From the NCBI GenBank assembly GCA_900767835.1, contig CAAGAO010000007.1:1-21066 (forward strand): DNA of 21,066 nt. Direction: 5' to 3'. Below the pieces are notes generated by a model, which did not search any database, was not told where the DNA came from, and saw only the letters and a list, made by a program, of their open reading frames with translations. Shown piece after piece: positions 6,361-14,233 of the stretch (the stretch's first letter is position 1; each line of letters begins with the position of its first letter). The DNA is from Clostridia bacterium. GTDB taxonomy: Bacteria; Bacillota; Clostridia; Christensenellales; UBA1242. The translations under genes and the position numbers were made by a program.

Positions 6361-7413
6361 TTAGTTTGACTTCCTCATTTTTCCTATTACTTCTGGGCTA
6401 ACTTTACCCATAAGTTCGCCTTCATCTAGGCACATAAAGTCATCAAATAGCAAAAGTTTTTTATCTTCTTGACCTATGGTGCAAACTATATCGCCATCCA
6501 AAATGTCTGAAATAAAATATTGTGGCAAACCTTTGCTATACACAATCTTTTCACCAGTCTTTTCAATATATTTCATTAGATATGCGAGGGCATTTCCAAG
6601 TCTGCGTTCTTGTTCATCAATTTCCTTAAAATCGCTACGACCAAATCTTTTGTTAAAGTATGATGACTGAAAAGTTTTCTGCATTTTGTTAAGTTGGGTG
6701 CTATAATCTTTAACCTCAATTATTTCTCCTGGCATTGAATTTTCTGATATATTAAACAGCCCATGGAAGTGAAGTCTGTTTGTCTTTGGTGCTCGTTCCC
6801 AAACACCCATATATTTCCAATTTTTTCTATGACACATCATCTTAAAACAACCTTGTAATTTTTTCTTAAAACTTTCTTCGGTATGCAGTTTATCGTCATA
6901 AGTAAATGTGCAAAAATAGTTAAAATTGGCAAGGTTTGCTTTTCTACACATTCTAACTCTACGGCAAATTAAATTGCGTTGTTTTCGCTCAAAATTTGCA
7001 TTTACATAATCTTCACAATATTCTTTTTTGGTAAAATAATTTTGCATTTCTTCAACAATTTTTTCTTTTCTTTTTCGCTTTGGTAAATCTATAAATTTTA
7101 TATAAAGTGCATTAAAAAGTTCTTTTTTTGTCATTTTTACAGTGTTTTTTGACAATTTTTCGGTATTTTCTTGAATATTTTGCATTTTTTCTTCTAAATT
7201 TTCATTGTTCGTTATTACAAGATTATTGTCCGTTTGTTCAAGAGAAACAGAAGGCTCTGTTATATTTTCAATAGCAGAACCTTCATCATTTTCTTGAATA
7301 ACAGTTATGGTTTCCTCAAATCTTTTAGGACGCTTTTTAGTAGGTCTATTAGTGTGAGGAATTGCTATATAATGACTTCCGTCAAAATATACTTTTGTTT
7401 CAGCATAAGACAT
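6361..7413 (-). CDS. HUH rolling-circle replication initiator (inovirus Rep/pII-like)
   Basis: This 350-residue protein has the three motifs of HUH endonucleases: motif 1 FCTFTYDD (residues about 167-174), motif 2 RLHFHGLFN with metal-binding His215 and His217, and motif 3 ALAYLMKYIEKTG with Tyr278 and Tyr282 as catalytic candidates. Such proteins nick one strand at the double-stranded origin and stay bound to the 5' end to start rolling-circle synthesis. Residues 1-95 are acidic, low-complexity and probably disordered. AAAGGAG precedes the ATG. It is the last gene of the filamentous-phage operon and lies beside the hairpin region that probably contains its target. The spacing and sequence are also compatible with microvirus-type Rep, but the Zot neighbour points to an inovirus. 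Confidence 0.88.
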   Translation of the reverse strand: MSYAETKVYFDGSHYIAIPHTNRPTKKRPKRFEETITVIQENDEGSAIENITEPSVSLEQTDNNLVITNNENLEEKMQNIQENTEKLSKNTVKMTKKELFNALYIKFIDLPKRKRKEKIVEEMQNYFTKKEYCEDYVNANFERKQRNLICRRVRMCRKANLANFNYFCTFTYDDKLHTEESFKKKLQGCFKMMCHRKNWKYMGVWERAPKTNRLHFHGLFNISENSMPGEIIEVKDYSTQLNKMQKTFQSSYFNKRFGRSDFKEIDEQERRLGNALAYLMKYIEKTGEKIVYSKGLPQYFISDILDGDIVCTIGQEDKKLLLFDDFMCLDEGELMGKVSPEVIGKMRKSN

Positions 7414-7448
7414 TTTTGCTCCTTTACGCTGACCTTTAGATTTAACTG

Positions 7449-7772
7449 TTATTGGTTAGAGTCAGCGTTCTTTTTGGTCCGCTTTCTAAACAATTTATGG
7501 AAGAAATTAGACCAACTGTTTTTTGGTTTTTCTTCCTTTTTCTTTAACAATTTTTCTTTATCTTTAATCTTTTTATTAAACTCTCTTTGAAATTTTCTAT
7601 CTTCTTTGTCTATTCGCTTAAATGCTTTCTTCATATTCTTAAAAATGTATTTACTAATCTTTTCGTTATACTTTTCAGGCACATAATCTGCTGTGTCTAA
7701 GGTATGTTCAAAAGTTTCATAATACTTGTCTAATGTTTGATTTATAAGCTTATTCTTATTAAAATTTATCAT
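7449..7772 (-). CDS. Lys-rich protein between the Zot ATPase and Rep
   Basis: The 107-residue protein is very basic, with runs such as KKIKDKEKLLKKKEEKPK, and ends in FHKLFRKRTKKNADSNQ. It is predicted helical with no membrane segment or signal. The start overlaps the Zot stop by four bases (ATGA), with AGGAGG inside the Zot C-terminus, so translation is coupled. A role in DNA binding during replication or in helping the assembly ATPase is possible; I do not recognise a family. Confidence 0.7.
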   Translation of the reverse strand: MINFNKNKLINQTLDKYYETFEHTLDTADYVPEKYNEKISKYIFKNMKKAFKRIDKEDRKFQREFNKKIKDKEKLLKKKEEKPKNSWSNFFHKLFRKRTKKNADSNQ

Positions 7773-8581
7773 ACGGTTTTCCTCCTAATGTAATAGTTCT
7801 CTGGCAACTCATCATCATTATCTTCCAAGTATTTGATATATCCTTCCAAACTTTCTTCGGTAGTTTTGCTAGGTTCATAATCAAAATCTTCGTCAAAATG
7901 ACCAGCATAGAATTTTGGCTTGCATGACTGACTATCATAAAGCTCAAAAACATTGTAATTTGCCATGACAGTTTCTTCTGTATAACAAGTCTTATCTTTC
8001 TTGCCAGATGCCATATATTTATCAAATAACTGACTATTTTCAATTCTTCTAATAGTCCATTTTAGTGCGTCAATTTTTCCAAATCTATCGCACCTTATTT
8101 TCAAATCTACAATCTCTATAAACTGGGCAAGCTCTCGTATGTTTACATCAATAAGCATAGGTCGTTGGGTATCCAAAAAGATATCCAAATCATTATGCCC
8201 ATGTTGTTCATACCATCTACTTTGCCAAACTGGGAAATACATACTCATTCTTGAATTAAGATACTTTTGTGCCTCTGTAATGCCGATTGCTTCAAACGGA
8301 AGATTAAAATGTGTTTTAACATAAGGATTATCAAAGCCCAATCTATATGGGTTTATTATACGGCTAGGCCTTGGCCTATACCCAAACTTACGAAAGTTAA
8401 TAGCATAGTTGCTACTAACAGTGTGTTTAGGTATAGACAAGTTAAAGCCGTTTTTATTTTTCTTCAATAATTCTCGTTCCATTTTTCTTGTTCGTTCACG
8501 ATTAAAAGCAATCATATTTAAGCAATGTGTCATAAAACAAGTTTTGCCAGTTCTTGGCGGTGCGAAAATTATTGTTATCAT
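7769..8581 (-). CDS. Zot/pI-like assembly ATPase of filamentous phage
   Basis: Zot/pI proteins are the hallmark ATPases of inoviruses and drive extrusion of the virion through the membrane. This 270-residue protein begins with a P-loop, APPRTGKT (residues 7-14), followed by the family-typical GITEAQKYLNSR near 100 (Walker B area) and HGHNDLDIFLDTQRP near 127-141, including the conserved Thr-Gln. Unlike M13 pI there is no hydrophobic C-terminal membrane segment; the C-terminus is acidic. It overlaps the adhesin gene by four bases (ATGA) and has only a weak ribosome binding site, so translation is coupled. The genes on both sides support the inovirus assignment. Confidence 0.88.
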   Translation of the reverse strand: MITIIFAPPRTGKTCFMTHCLNMIAFNRERTRKMERELLKKNKNGFNLSIPKHTVSSNYAINFRKFGYRPRPSRIINPYRLGFDNPYVKTHFNLPFEAIGITEAQKYLNSRMSMYFPVWQSRWYEQHGHNDLDIFLDTQRPMLIDVNIRELAQFIEIVDLKIRCDRFGKIDALKWTIRRIENSQLFDKYMASGKKDKTCYTEETVMANYNVFELYDSQSCKPKFYAGHFDEDFDYEPSKTTEESLEGYIKYLEDNDDELPENYYIRRKTV

Positions 8582-10959
8582 TCAAAAACTTCCAAACCCT
8601 TAACAGTATAGTAACATGCAATATAGTTGATAGCACAAAGATCTGGGTTATGAGTAAATTCTCCTTTCCCAACAGTATAATCATTATTATTTCCCACAAC
8701 ATAAGTTTTCCAATCAAAGACAAATCTGTCATTTTTCCAAGTTAAATTACCAATCACAAATCTAACCTCGGTTGAGCCATTATAACATCCAGTATTGTAT
8801 TGATAATCAACTGCTGTTTTGTTATAAGCCATATCGCTTTTTAAACCGAAACTACCATTCTTATAATAAATTTTTGTGATATCTGATTTATTTATAAGCA
8901 CCTCAAAGGTATAGCCTTTAAATGTTACTTTATATATTCCATAAAAATCATATCCCGGTTCAATACAATAAGCATAGAAGTTTAAGTCTTTAGTAATTGC
9001 TGGTTTTGATGATGAATTTCCCACATAATCGTTAAATTTATTTTCTGTTTTGTTAATAATTACACCACTAGAACCAATCACTGAATTGTGCCAATAAACA
9101 GTCTTTTTATTGTCAAGAGTAATTTTTGGCACTTGCAAAGTATAATCAGTTGAGCCGTCTCTAATTGATTGTTGAGATATCAATGCACTTCCAACATAAT
9201 ATTTAACTTTATAAAGTCTTGTGAATACTGCAACATAAGTTATGTTGTTATTTGTTGGTATTGAATCAATATTGTTTATAATATCCTTTCCATTGATTGA
9301 CCAACCATCAAATTCATAGTCTTGTTTTTCTGGTGAGTTTGGTAGTGTTACAAATTCGCCTTCTTTAACACTTTGAACTGACATAGTTTGGTCGCCAACT
9401 TTAAATTCTACTTTGTATAATTTTACAAATAAAGCCACATATTCTGTATTCTCTGTAACAGGTTTATTGCCTATGTTTTCAACAATATTTATTCCATCAA
9501 TAGACCAACCCTTAAATGCATAACCCGTTTTTGATGGGTTTGCAGGTTGAACAACACAACTATTTTTTGTAACTATTTGACTAGTATAAAGAGAATCCTC
9601 AACATAAAATTTGACAAGATATTTGTATGTTATGTTTGCAACAAATGTTGTGTCAGAGTAAATTTTGTATAAAGACAAATCTACAATCGTGTCATCAACT
9701 TGCCAACCATTAAACACTTTGTAAGTTGTGTTTTCTACATCAATACTTGATGCAAAAGTTCCATTTTTAACTACTTGTGTTGATTTTGTTTCATTTTCAT
9801 AAATGAAAGTAACAGTGTGAAGTTGTGTAAAGACAGCAATGTATGTGGTGTTTTCCGTAACTTCCTTGCTAGAAATATTGCTTATCACATCAACGCCATT
9901 TAGTGACCAACCATCAAATGCGTAACCATCTTTTGTTGGGCTTGCAGGTAATGTTGCAAATTCATTTTGGGAAATAATTTGGCTATCTACAACCTCGTTA
10001 TCTACCTTAAACTTAACATCAAATTTATAAGTTATATCCGCAACAATTTTTGTATTTGCATTGATTGTATAGGTGTTTAAGTCAATGATTTCACCATCTA
10101 CTTTCCAGCCATTAAATACTTTATAAGTTGTGCTTTGTGGTGCTGTAACGCTTAATTTTGAGCCTTTGTTTACAATTTGTATGTTATAAACGCTTCCATC
10201 ATATTCAAAAGTAGCAACCACTTGCTCGTTGTTTTCTAATTGAGCTATATAGCTCTCATAGTAGGTTACACTCTTTTGAAGTTCATTTATTTTGTTGTTT
10301 AAACTTGCAATTTGTGAAGTGGAATTTTGAGAAACCAAAGTCATCTCACTAATTTGATTATTTAAGTTTGCAATTTGCACATTAAGACTAGTAATTGTAT
10401 CCACATTCAAATTATTTGTTGTTTGAAGTTGTGAAACAAGGCTTTGCAAAGATACAATTTGCGTATTTAACTGTTCAATCTGTTCACTCTTATCTTCGCC
10501 ACTATTTGTTAGTGTTGTTACTTTATTTTGCAAACTAGTAATTTGAGAGTTCAAACTTGAAATTGTATTTTCATTGTTTGTTTTGATTGTATTAAGATTA
10601 TCTACTTGTGTTTGCAAGTTTGTCTTTTGTTCTTTTAATTCTTCAATCTTTCTAACAGAATCATTTTTATCTTTTGTTAGATTTGTAACTTGAGAATTAA
10701 GTTGAGAGATATTATCATTAAGTGTTGTAATAGTATCTCTGTATCCGTTGATTAACTCGGTGTATTCTTCTTTGTCTTTAAGGGCGGTATCATAACCATC
10801 TTGATAAGCTTTATTTATATCTTCGCTATCATAAATTTGAGTTCCAGACATACTGTCTTTAACTTTATTAAAGTTTATAATACCCCAAGAGAGAACAAAG
10901 GCAAATGCACAAAGAAATAACAGACTAAATATTATTCCTAAAATTTTTCTAGTTTCCAT
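8578..10959 (-). CDS. Membrane-anchored coiled-coil protein with five InlB-type repeats (candidate pIII-like adsorption protein)
   Basis: The 793 residues comprise an N-terminal membrane anchor (about 7-29), a long coiled coil (about 60-245, rich in Asn, Gln, Thr and Ser heptads), five InlB/Listeria-Bacteroides beta repeats (about 245-600) and a unique C-terminal domain (about 620-793) with several aromatics and Cys. The repeats are of two kinds: TTYKVFNGW...ITYKFDVKF and YAFDGWSLNG...FTQLHTVTF. They are arranged A-B-A-B-B, showing duplication of a two-repeat unit. The size, surface-type repeats and place directly before Zot fit the receptor-binding minor coat protein of a filamentous phage. 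Anchoring at the N-terminus is opposite to M13 pIII. AAAGGAG precedes the ATG. A host-like surface adhesin acquired by the phage is an alternative origin. Confidence 0.75.
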   Translation of the reverse strand: METRKILGIIFSLLFLCAFAFVLSWGIINFNKVKDSMSGTQIYDSEDINKAYQDGYDTALKDKEEYTELINGYRDTITTLNDNISQLNSQVTNLTKDKNDSVRKIEELKEQKTNLQTQVDNLNTIKTNNENTISSLNSQITSLQNKVTTLTNSGEDKSEQIEQLNTQIVSLQSLVSQLQTTNNLNVDTITSLNVQIANLNNQISEMTLVSQNSTSQIASLNNKINELQKSVTYYESYIAQLENNEQVVATFEYDGSVYNIQIVNKGSKLSVTAPQSTTYKVFNGWKVDGEIIDLNTYTINANTKIVADITYKFDVKFKVDNEVVDSQIISQNEFATLPASPTKDGYAFDGWSLNGVDVISNISSKEVTENTTYIAVFTQLHTVTFIYENETKSTQVVKNGTFASSIDVENTTYKVFNGWQVDDTIVDLSLYKIYSDTTFVANITYKYLVKFYVEDSLYTSQIVTKNSCVVQPANPSKTGYAFKGWSIDGINIVENIGNKPVTENTEYVALFVKLYKVEFKVGDQTMSVQSVKEGEFVTLPNSPEKQDYEFDGWSINGKDIINNIDSIPTNNNITYVAVFTRLYKVKYYVGSALISQQSIRDGSTDYTLQVPKITLDNKKTVYWHNSVIGSSGVIINKTENKFNDYVGNSSSKPAITKDLNFYAYCIEPGYDFYGIYKVTFKGYTFEVLINKSDITKIYYKNGSFGLKSDMAYNKTAVDYQYNTGCYNGSTEVRFVIGNLTWKNDRFVFDWKTYVVGNNNDYTVGKGEFTHNPDLCAINYIACYYTVKGLEVFE

Positions 10960-10971
10960 TTTATTCTCCTT

Positions 10972-11484
10972 TTATAAGATTTCTACAATTTTCAAGCGAA
11001 TGCCATTATCTTTAAAGTATTGCTCTAAAAACGAGGCACTTTCTTGACCTTTTGTAGACAAGGTTATTTGTGTTTTACTGCTCAAATATTTAACAGATAT
11101 ATTCAATTTAGAAGAATAGAGAATGTTGCCATACTCGTTGTAAAAGTCTAATTGAACAGTTGAGTAAACGCTTCCAGCATTAAATTCCGCATCTAAAATG
11201 ATGAAGTCATTAAGCCATAATTCGTAAGACTTCTTTTGTCCGTTAAAATTTTCAACTTTCGGCAAATCTTGTTCAAAAGCATAAGTGTCTGTGTCATCAT
11301 ACAAATCGTGATAAAACACTAGGCTTGTGCTTGAATAGTTTAAATTTTCTTGACTAAATTTGTTTGAAATATCTATTGAGCCGTTTATATAACTTTCCGC
11401 TTTAACTTCTTTGTAAAGTTGGATACCACAAAATGTTCCAACCATGACTAAAACAAAGCAGATTAAATAGGTGTACCATTTCAT
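10972..11484 (-). CDS. Small membrane-anchored protein, putative minor virion or assembly protein
   Basis: This 170-residue protein has one N-terminal membrane segment (YLICFVLVMVGTFCGIQLY, residues about 5-23) and a mostly beta, polar domain expected outside the cell. It overlaps the 424-codon gene by four bases (ATGA), with GGAGG inside that gene, and precedes the adhesin gene by 12 bp. By position it could match a minor coat protein such as pVI, but there is no sequence match I recognise. Confidence 0.7.
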   Translation of the reverse strand: MKWYTYLICFVLVMVGTFCGIQLYKEVKAESYINGSIDISNKFSQENLNYSSTSLVFYHDLYDDTDTYAFEQDLPKVENFNGQKKSYELWLNDFIILDAEFNAGSVYSTVQLDFYNEYGNILYSSKLNISVKYLSSKTQITLSTKGQESASFLEQYFKDNGIRLKIVEIL

Positions 11485-12755
11485 AGAACCACCTCCGCAT
11501 ACTCGTTATTTAGTGAATTTTGAGCAAGGTCTAATGTTATTCCTCTTGACCTTTTTAATGTTTGAATTTTAGTGTTGTATAGACCTTTATCTAGGAGATA
11601 AAAAGTTTGATTTTCACCAGTTATAGTCAAGGTATCAATCTCAAAATTTTCAAAGCCGTTATAGTCTATACCAACAATTTTTTTATCATCAAAAGTGGTA
11701 GAAATGTTTACATTAACTTTTGCTCGTGGCATACCAGCAAACCTAGTTTTCATATCCACACTAAGTGAAACGAAATAGCCGTCATAAACTTCGCTATATC
11801 TATAAACAAAGTCTTTGTCGGTTAGGTTGTAAACCATTCTTTCTTGCCAATATGTCGTGTCAATATTTTTATCTTCCACATCATAACTTGGGTTGCAATC
11901 AATACACTTAAAAATAGATTGAGTGCTGTTTCTTGCGCCATTTTCATCATAGTGGAATTTCAATACTGAGTAGTTTTTGATAATATCAGTAACATCATCT
12001 TGCTTGTATTTTCCATGCTCATCAAGTTCACGAATAGTAAAGTATTCACTTAAATCTACTGTGATATAGTAATCACCGTAACCAGCACTATTTGACCTAA
12101 TTGCTTGCATACAATCTGCAAAGACATTCAAATAGTTATACATAATCACATGTTTTGTTGGTTTATTCCAAATCCAAAGTGTATACCATTGTCTTTTATA
12201 GGTAGTCCACTCAAAAGTTTTGTCTAGTTGAATTTGAAATGGGCGATTGTCAATCTTGATAGTGAAGCAACTTTCTCTATTAAGTTGAGTTCTTATCTTG
12301 TTTCCGTCCCACGATATACCGTTAGTTGTATCGTAATACGAAAAGCCTTTTGGTTCGTTTTGATTTGCTTCTTCTTTGGTTGTTTCAACAAGTGTCAAAT
12401 CTTCTTGCTTTAAATCTCCAAGATATTGCATACCAGTTGAACGATAGGCAGTGGATAAAAGTGAGTAATCTGTGAAATAATTTAGTCGCAACTCTTGTAA
12501 GGCAATACCGTTATTTTTAGCATTGCTATAAAAGTTTGCTTCCAAAAAATACCTGTCCTCAAACTCATTTTTCTGTTCTTCCGTAAGGTCATCAGATTTG
12601 ACTATGTCTAGTGCAATCTGATTATCTACATAATTAGTTCCAACCGTTACATCGTGAACAAAGAAGTGATAATAACCAAAAGCAATGGAAACCAAAAGTC
12701 CAATAACTGCAAGAAAAACGAAACTGCAATTACCAATGATTTTCAATGTTTTCAT
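11481..12755 (-). CDS. Large N-anchored membrane protein of the filamentous-phage operon
   Basis: The 424-residue protein has an N-terminal membrane segment (CSFVFLAVIGLLVSIAFGYY, about 9-28) and a large outside domain rich in Tyr, Asp and Asn, with a Cys pair (CIDC) near residue 285. AAAGGAG lies before the ATG. It is the first gene after the internal terminator, the place of gene III in M13. It may be a virion-end or assembly component together with the next two genes, which share the same N-anchored layout. No family is recognised. Confidence 0.7.
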   Translation of the reverse strand: MKTLKIIGNCSFVFLAVIGLLVSIAFGYYHFFVHDVTVGTNYVDNQIALDIVKSDDLTEEQKNEFEDRYFLEANFYSNAKNNGIALQELRLNYFTDYSLLSTAYRSTGMQYLGDLKQEDLTLVETTKEEANQNEPKGFSYYDTTNGISWDGNKIRTQLNRESCFTIKIDNRPFQIQLDKTFEWTTYKRQWYTLWIWNKPTKHVIMYNYLNVFADCMQAIRSNSAGYGDYYITVDLSEYFTIRELDEHGKYKQDDVTDIIKNYSVLKFHYDENGARNSTQSIFKCIDCNPSYDVEDKNIDTTYWQERMVYNLTDKDFVYRYSEVYDGYFVSLSVDMKTRFAGMPRAKVNVNISTTFDDKKIVGIDYNGFENFEIDTLTITGENQTFYLLDKGLYNTKIQTLKRSRGITLDLAQNSLNNEYAEVVL

Positions 12756-12780
12756 GTTTTTCTCCTTTTTTTAGATTTTT

Positions 12781-12829
12781 GAAAAAAGAAAAAGCACTAA
12801 ATAGAATTTTTTAAGTTCTAAATAGTGCT
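12781..12829 (-). terminator. Rho-independent terminator after the coat genes
   Basis: Arms 12793-12806 and 12816-12829 pair (AGCACTA plus AGAA, with a 3-base internal mismatch) around a 9-base loop and are followed on the minus strand by TTTTTC then TTTTTT. The hairpin starts seven bases after the stop of the 52-codon membrane protein. M13 has its central terminator at the same functional place, after the major coat gene. Confidence 0.85.
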
Positions 12830-12835
12830 TTTTAG

Positions 12836-12994
12836 TTAAATAATGCCATTCCATCCAAAGATATTAAGTGCTTTTGCCAGCCATTCAAGAGCTATGCTCA
12901 AATACTCAAATATTTTGGCAAGGATTGACAATGGCCATGTGCCAAATAGCACCACAAGAACAATGATTAAAATTGTCAATAATATCCCTTTCAT
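12836..12994 (-). CDS. 52-residue membrane protein, candidate coat protein
   Basis: This short gene encodes MKGILLTILIIVLVVLFGTW followed by an amphipathic helix (about residues 22-45, AKIFEYLSIALEWLAKALNI) and ends in GWNGII. One membrane helix plus an amphipathic helix in about 50 residues is the shape of inovirus coat proteins (pVIII, or pVII/pIX). It starts 14 bases after the 68-codon coat candidate and lies directly before the terminator. The ribosome binding site is weak (AAAGG at long spacing), so coupling to the upstream gene is likely. I cannot tell whether it is the major or a minor coat protein. Confidence 0.7.
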   Translation of the reverse strand: MKGILLTILIIVLVVLFGTWPLSILAKIFEYLSIALEWLAKALNIFGWNGII

Positions 12995-13008
12995 AGAACC
13001 AGCCTTTG

Positions 13009-13215
13009 TTATGCCTTAGGTATATTAGATACTGCATCTGCAATTTCTTTGCCTGTATCTACCGCTTCTTTATTAGCACTAAACCAGTTACATATTTGTT
13101 CTCCAAATGTAAGACCGTTTATTGAACAAGCGATACAAACAATCAAGCAGAATACAAGTATTGCTCCAATAATTCCCAGCACAACACTTAAAGTGATTTT
13201 TGCTTTGTCTGACAT
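13009..13215 (-). CDS. 68-residue membrane protein, candidate major coat protein
   Basis: The protein starts MSDKAKI and has one strong membrane helix (about residues 8-31: LSVVLGIIGAILVFCLIVCI), then a C-terminal amphipathic helix containing Lys and Glu. AAGGAG precedes the ATG. It follows the putative ssDNA-binding protein by 25 bp and precedes a second tiny membrane protein and a terminator, matching the V - coat - terminator order of Ff phages. No cleavable signal peptide is evident. Coat function is inferred from size, topology and position. Confidence 0.75.
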   Translation of the reverse strand: MSDKAKITLSVVLGIIGAILVFCLIVCIACSINGLTFGEQICNWFSANKEAVDTGKEIADAVSNIPKA

Positions 13216-13240
13216 AATGTTCTCCTTATTTTAGATTTGC

Positions 13241-13591
13241 TTATCTCATAAGCATATTAAGAAGTGCTTTGTCTGATTGACGGAATGGTTTAATGTTGCA
13301 TTCATATACAGTTCCATCGGTATCTACACTTCTAACTGCATAGGTATTGCCTTTGATAACATTGCCTGACTCGTCCTTAATTTCATAAGGGTTAGCAACA
13401 AGGTCGGCTTTCATTTCGTTACCAAACACAATATCCAATACTGCATAACCACCTTTGTCTGGTGGAGTAACAAGAACTCTAATATCCTTGCCACGAATGT
13501 TTCCTTTAATAAAATAACTAAAAAATGACTTTCCGTCTTTTTCGTAAGTTTCTCTTTCAACTACGATTTTGTTTTGATTTTTCTTTTCCAT
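13241..13591 (-). CDS. Putative single-stranded DNA-binding protein (pV-like)
   Basis: The 116-residue protein is predicted mostly beta strand (KIVVERETYEKDGKSFFSYF, GKDIRVLVTPPDKGGYAVLD) with basic and aromatic residues, as expected for an OB-type ssDNA-binding protein. In filamentous phages the pV protein coats the new single strand before packaging and is encoded just upstream of the coat genes, as here. The start at 13589-13591 has GGAGG five bases upstream; an earlier in-frame ATG lacks a ribosome binding site. The function rests on fold impression and synteny rather than a clear motif. Confidence 0.55.
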   Translation of the reverse strand: MEKKNQNKIVVERETYEKDGKSFFSYFIKGNIRGKDIRVLVTPPDKGGYAVLDIVFGNEMKADLVANPYEIKDESGNVIKGNTYAVRSVDTDGTVYECNIKPFRQSDKALLNMLMR

Positions 13592-13613
13592 GATTACCTC
13601 CAAATTTTAATGT

Positions 13614-13877
13614 TTATTTTTTACCTTTTTGTTTTGAATACTTTTTAGCTTCTGCCTTAGATTTACCTTCGTTCAAAGCCTTTTTGTATTTATAAAGACC
13701 GGTATGGTCGCTTTGTGCAAGAAGGTAGCCAGAACGCAAACCTTTTTCATAATCGGTTAGTTCTTGACCTTCTTTTGGCCCACGCTGATGGACTTTTGCC
13801 TTACGCTCATTTGCATAAGATTTTGCTCTCTTATTAGGAACAATCCAACGCCTTTCGTTGTAATTTTTGTTTGCCAT
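13614..13877 (-). CDS. Basic 87-residue protein, first gene of the filamentous operon
   Basis: The protein is rich in Lys and Arg (MANKNYNERRWIVPNKRAKS... ending in KAEAKKYSKQKGKK) and contains YEKGLRSGYLLAQSDHTGLY in the middle. It has no membrane segment. AAAGGAG precedes the ATG. It follows the promoter with the tandem 11-bp repeats, so it is probably the first product of the operon. Its charge suggests nucleic acid binding; no family is recognised. Confidence 0.7.
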   Translation of the reverse strand: MANKNYNERRWIVPNKRAKSYANERKAKVHQRGPKEGQELTDYEKGLRSGYLLAQSDHTGLYKYKKALNEGKSKAEAKKYSKQKGKK

Positions 13878-14090
13878 TATTTTCTCCTTTATTAGAATTT
13901 TTTGTTTGACCGTTTTGCCGTTATCTCAGCAGATTAAAATATTAAGTTGTAAATTTGTAATCATCACGACAAGGACTTTTTTGAAACTCATTTCTGTGCG
14001 ATATTAAATCCGTAGGTGGCCACCTTTATGAAATTTCACGCCTTAAGAAATTCGCCTTGACAATGCCTTTCGCTTTTTGATTACACCGAT

Positions 14091-14190
14091 AGTATAGGGC
14101 AGAAAAACTGACATTGGTATAAACTTTATGTATCGCTTATGTATCACTTTTGCAGTAAAATATTGCAAAATATATCATCTATATATCATT
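14091..14190 (-). promoter_or_regulatory. Leftward promoter A with two tandem pairs of 11-bp operator repeats
   Basis: The -10 box is TATACT (14091-14096 on the complement) with a poor -35 (TACCAA). Upstream are the repeats TATGTATCGCT and TATGTATCACT (14127-14148), then AATATATCATC and TATATATCATT (14169-14190). The first pair begins 31 bp from the -10, and the pairs start 42 bp apart. The weak -35 and upstream placement suggest activation. The same layout occurs at 16206-16306. Confidence 0.65.
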
Positions 14191-14199
14191 GATATTCAT

Positions 14200-14227
14200 A
14201 AAAAAAGACTAGACTTAAAGCCTAGTC
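14200..14227 (-). terminator. Terminator of the small regulator operon
   Basis: On the minus strand GACTAGGCTTTAAGTCTAGTC (split as 6-bp arms plus a G-T pair around a short loop) is followed by seven T. It lies just after the 82-codon gene and separates it from promoter A. Confidence 0.8.
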
Positions 14228-14233
14228 AAAATT

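Larger units (their letters stand above)
13878..14233. other. Non-coding control region upstream of the filamentous operon
   Basis: This 356-bp gap holds, from right to left, a terminator for the 82-codon gene, an operator array, a leftward -10 box and a roughly 200-base leader. The leader contains a perfect 12-bp palindrome AGGTGGCCACCT (14014-14025) and a short direct repeat (GAAATTTCACGCCTT / GAAATTCGCCTT, 14030-14058). No ORF with a ribosome binding site lies here. Confidence 0.6.

Noticed and set aside
7234..7590. Rightward 118-codon Phe-rich ORF
   Set aside because: It is antisense to Lys-rich coding sequence of Rep and the basic protein; the Phe/Leu richness reflects that.
7759..8043. 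Leftward 94-codon ORF within the Zot gene
   Set aside because: It is an alternative frame inside the Zot ATPase gene, without its own start signals.
9180..10225. Repeated DNA segments that could suggest a CRISPR or satellite array
   Set aside because: They are in-frame InlB-type protein repeats with long, diverged units, not short identical repeats with spacers. No CRISPR array is in the window.
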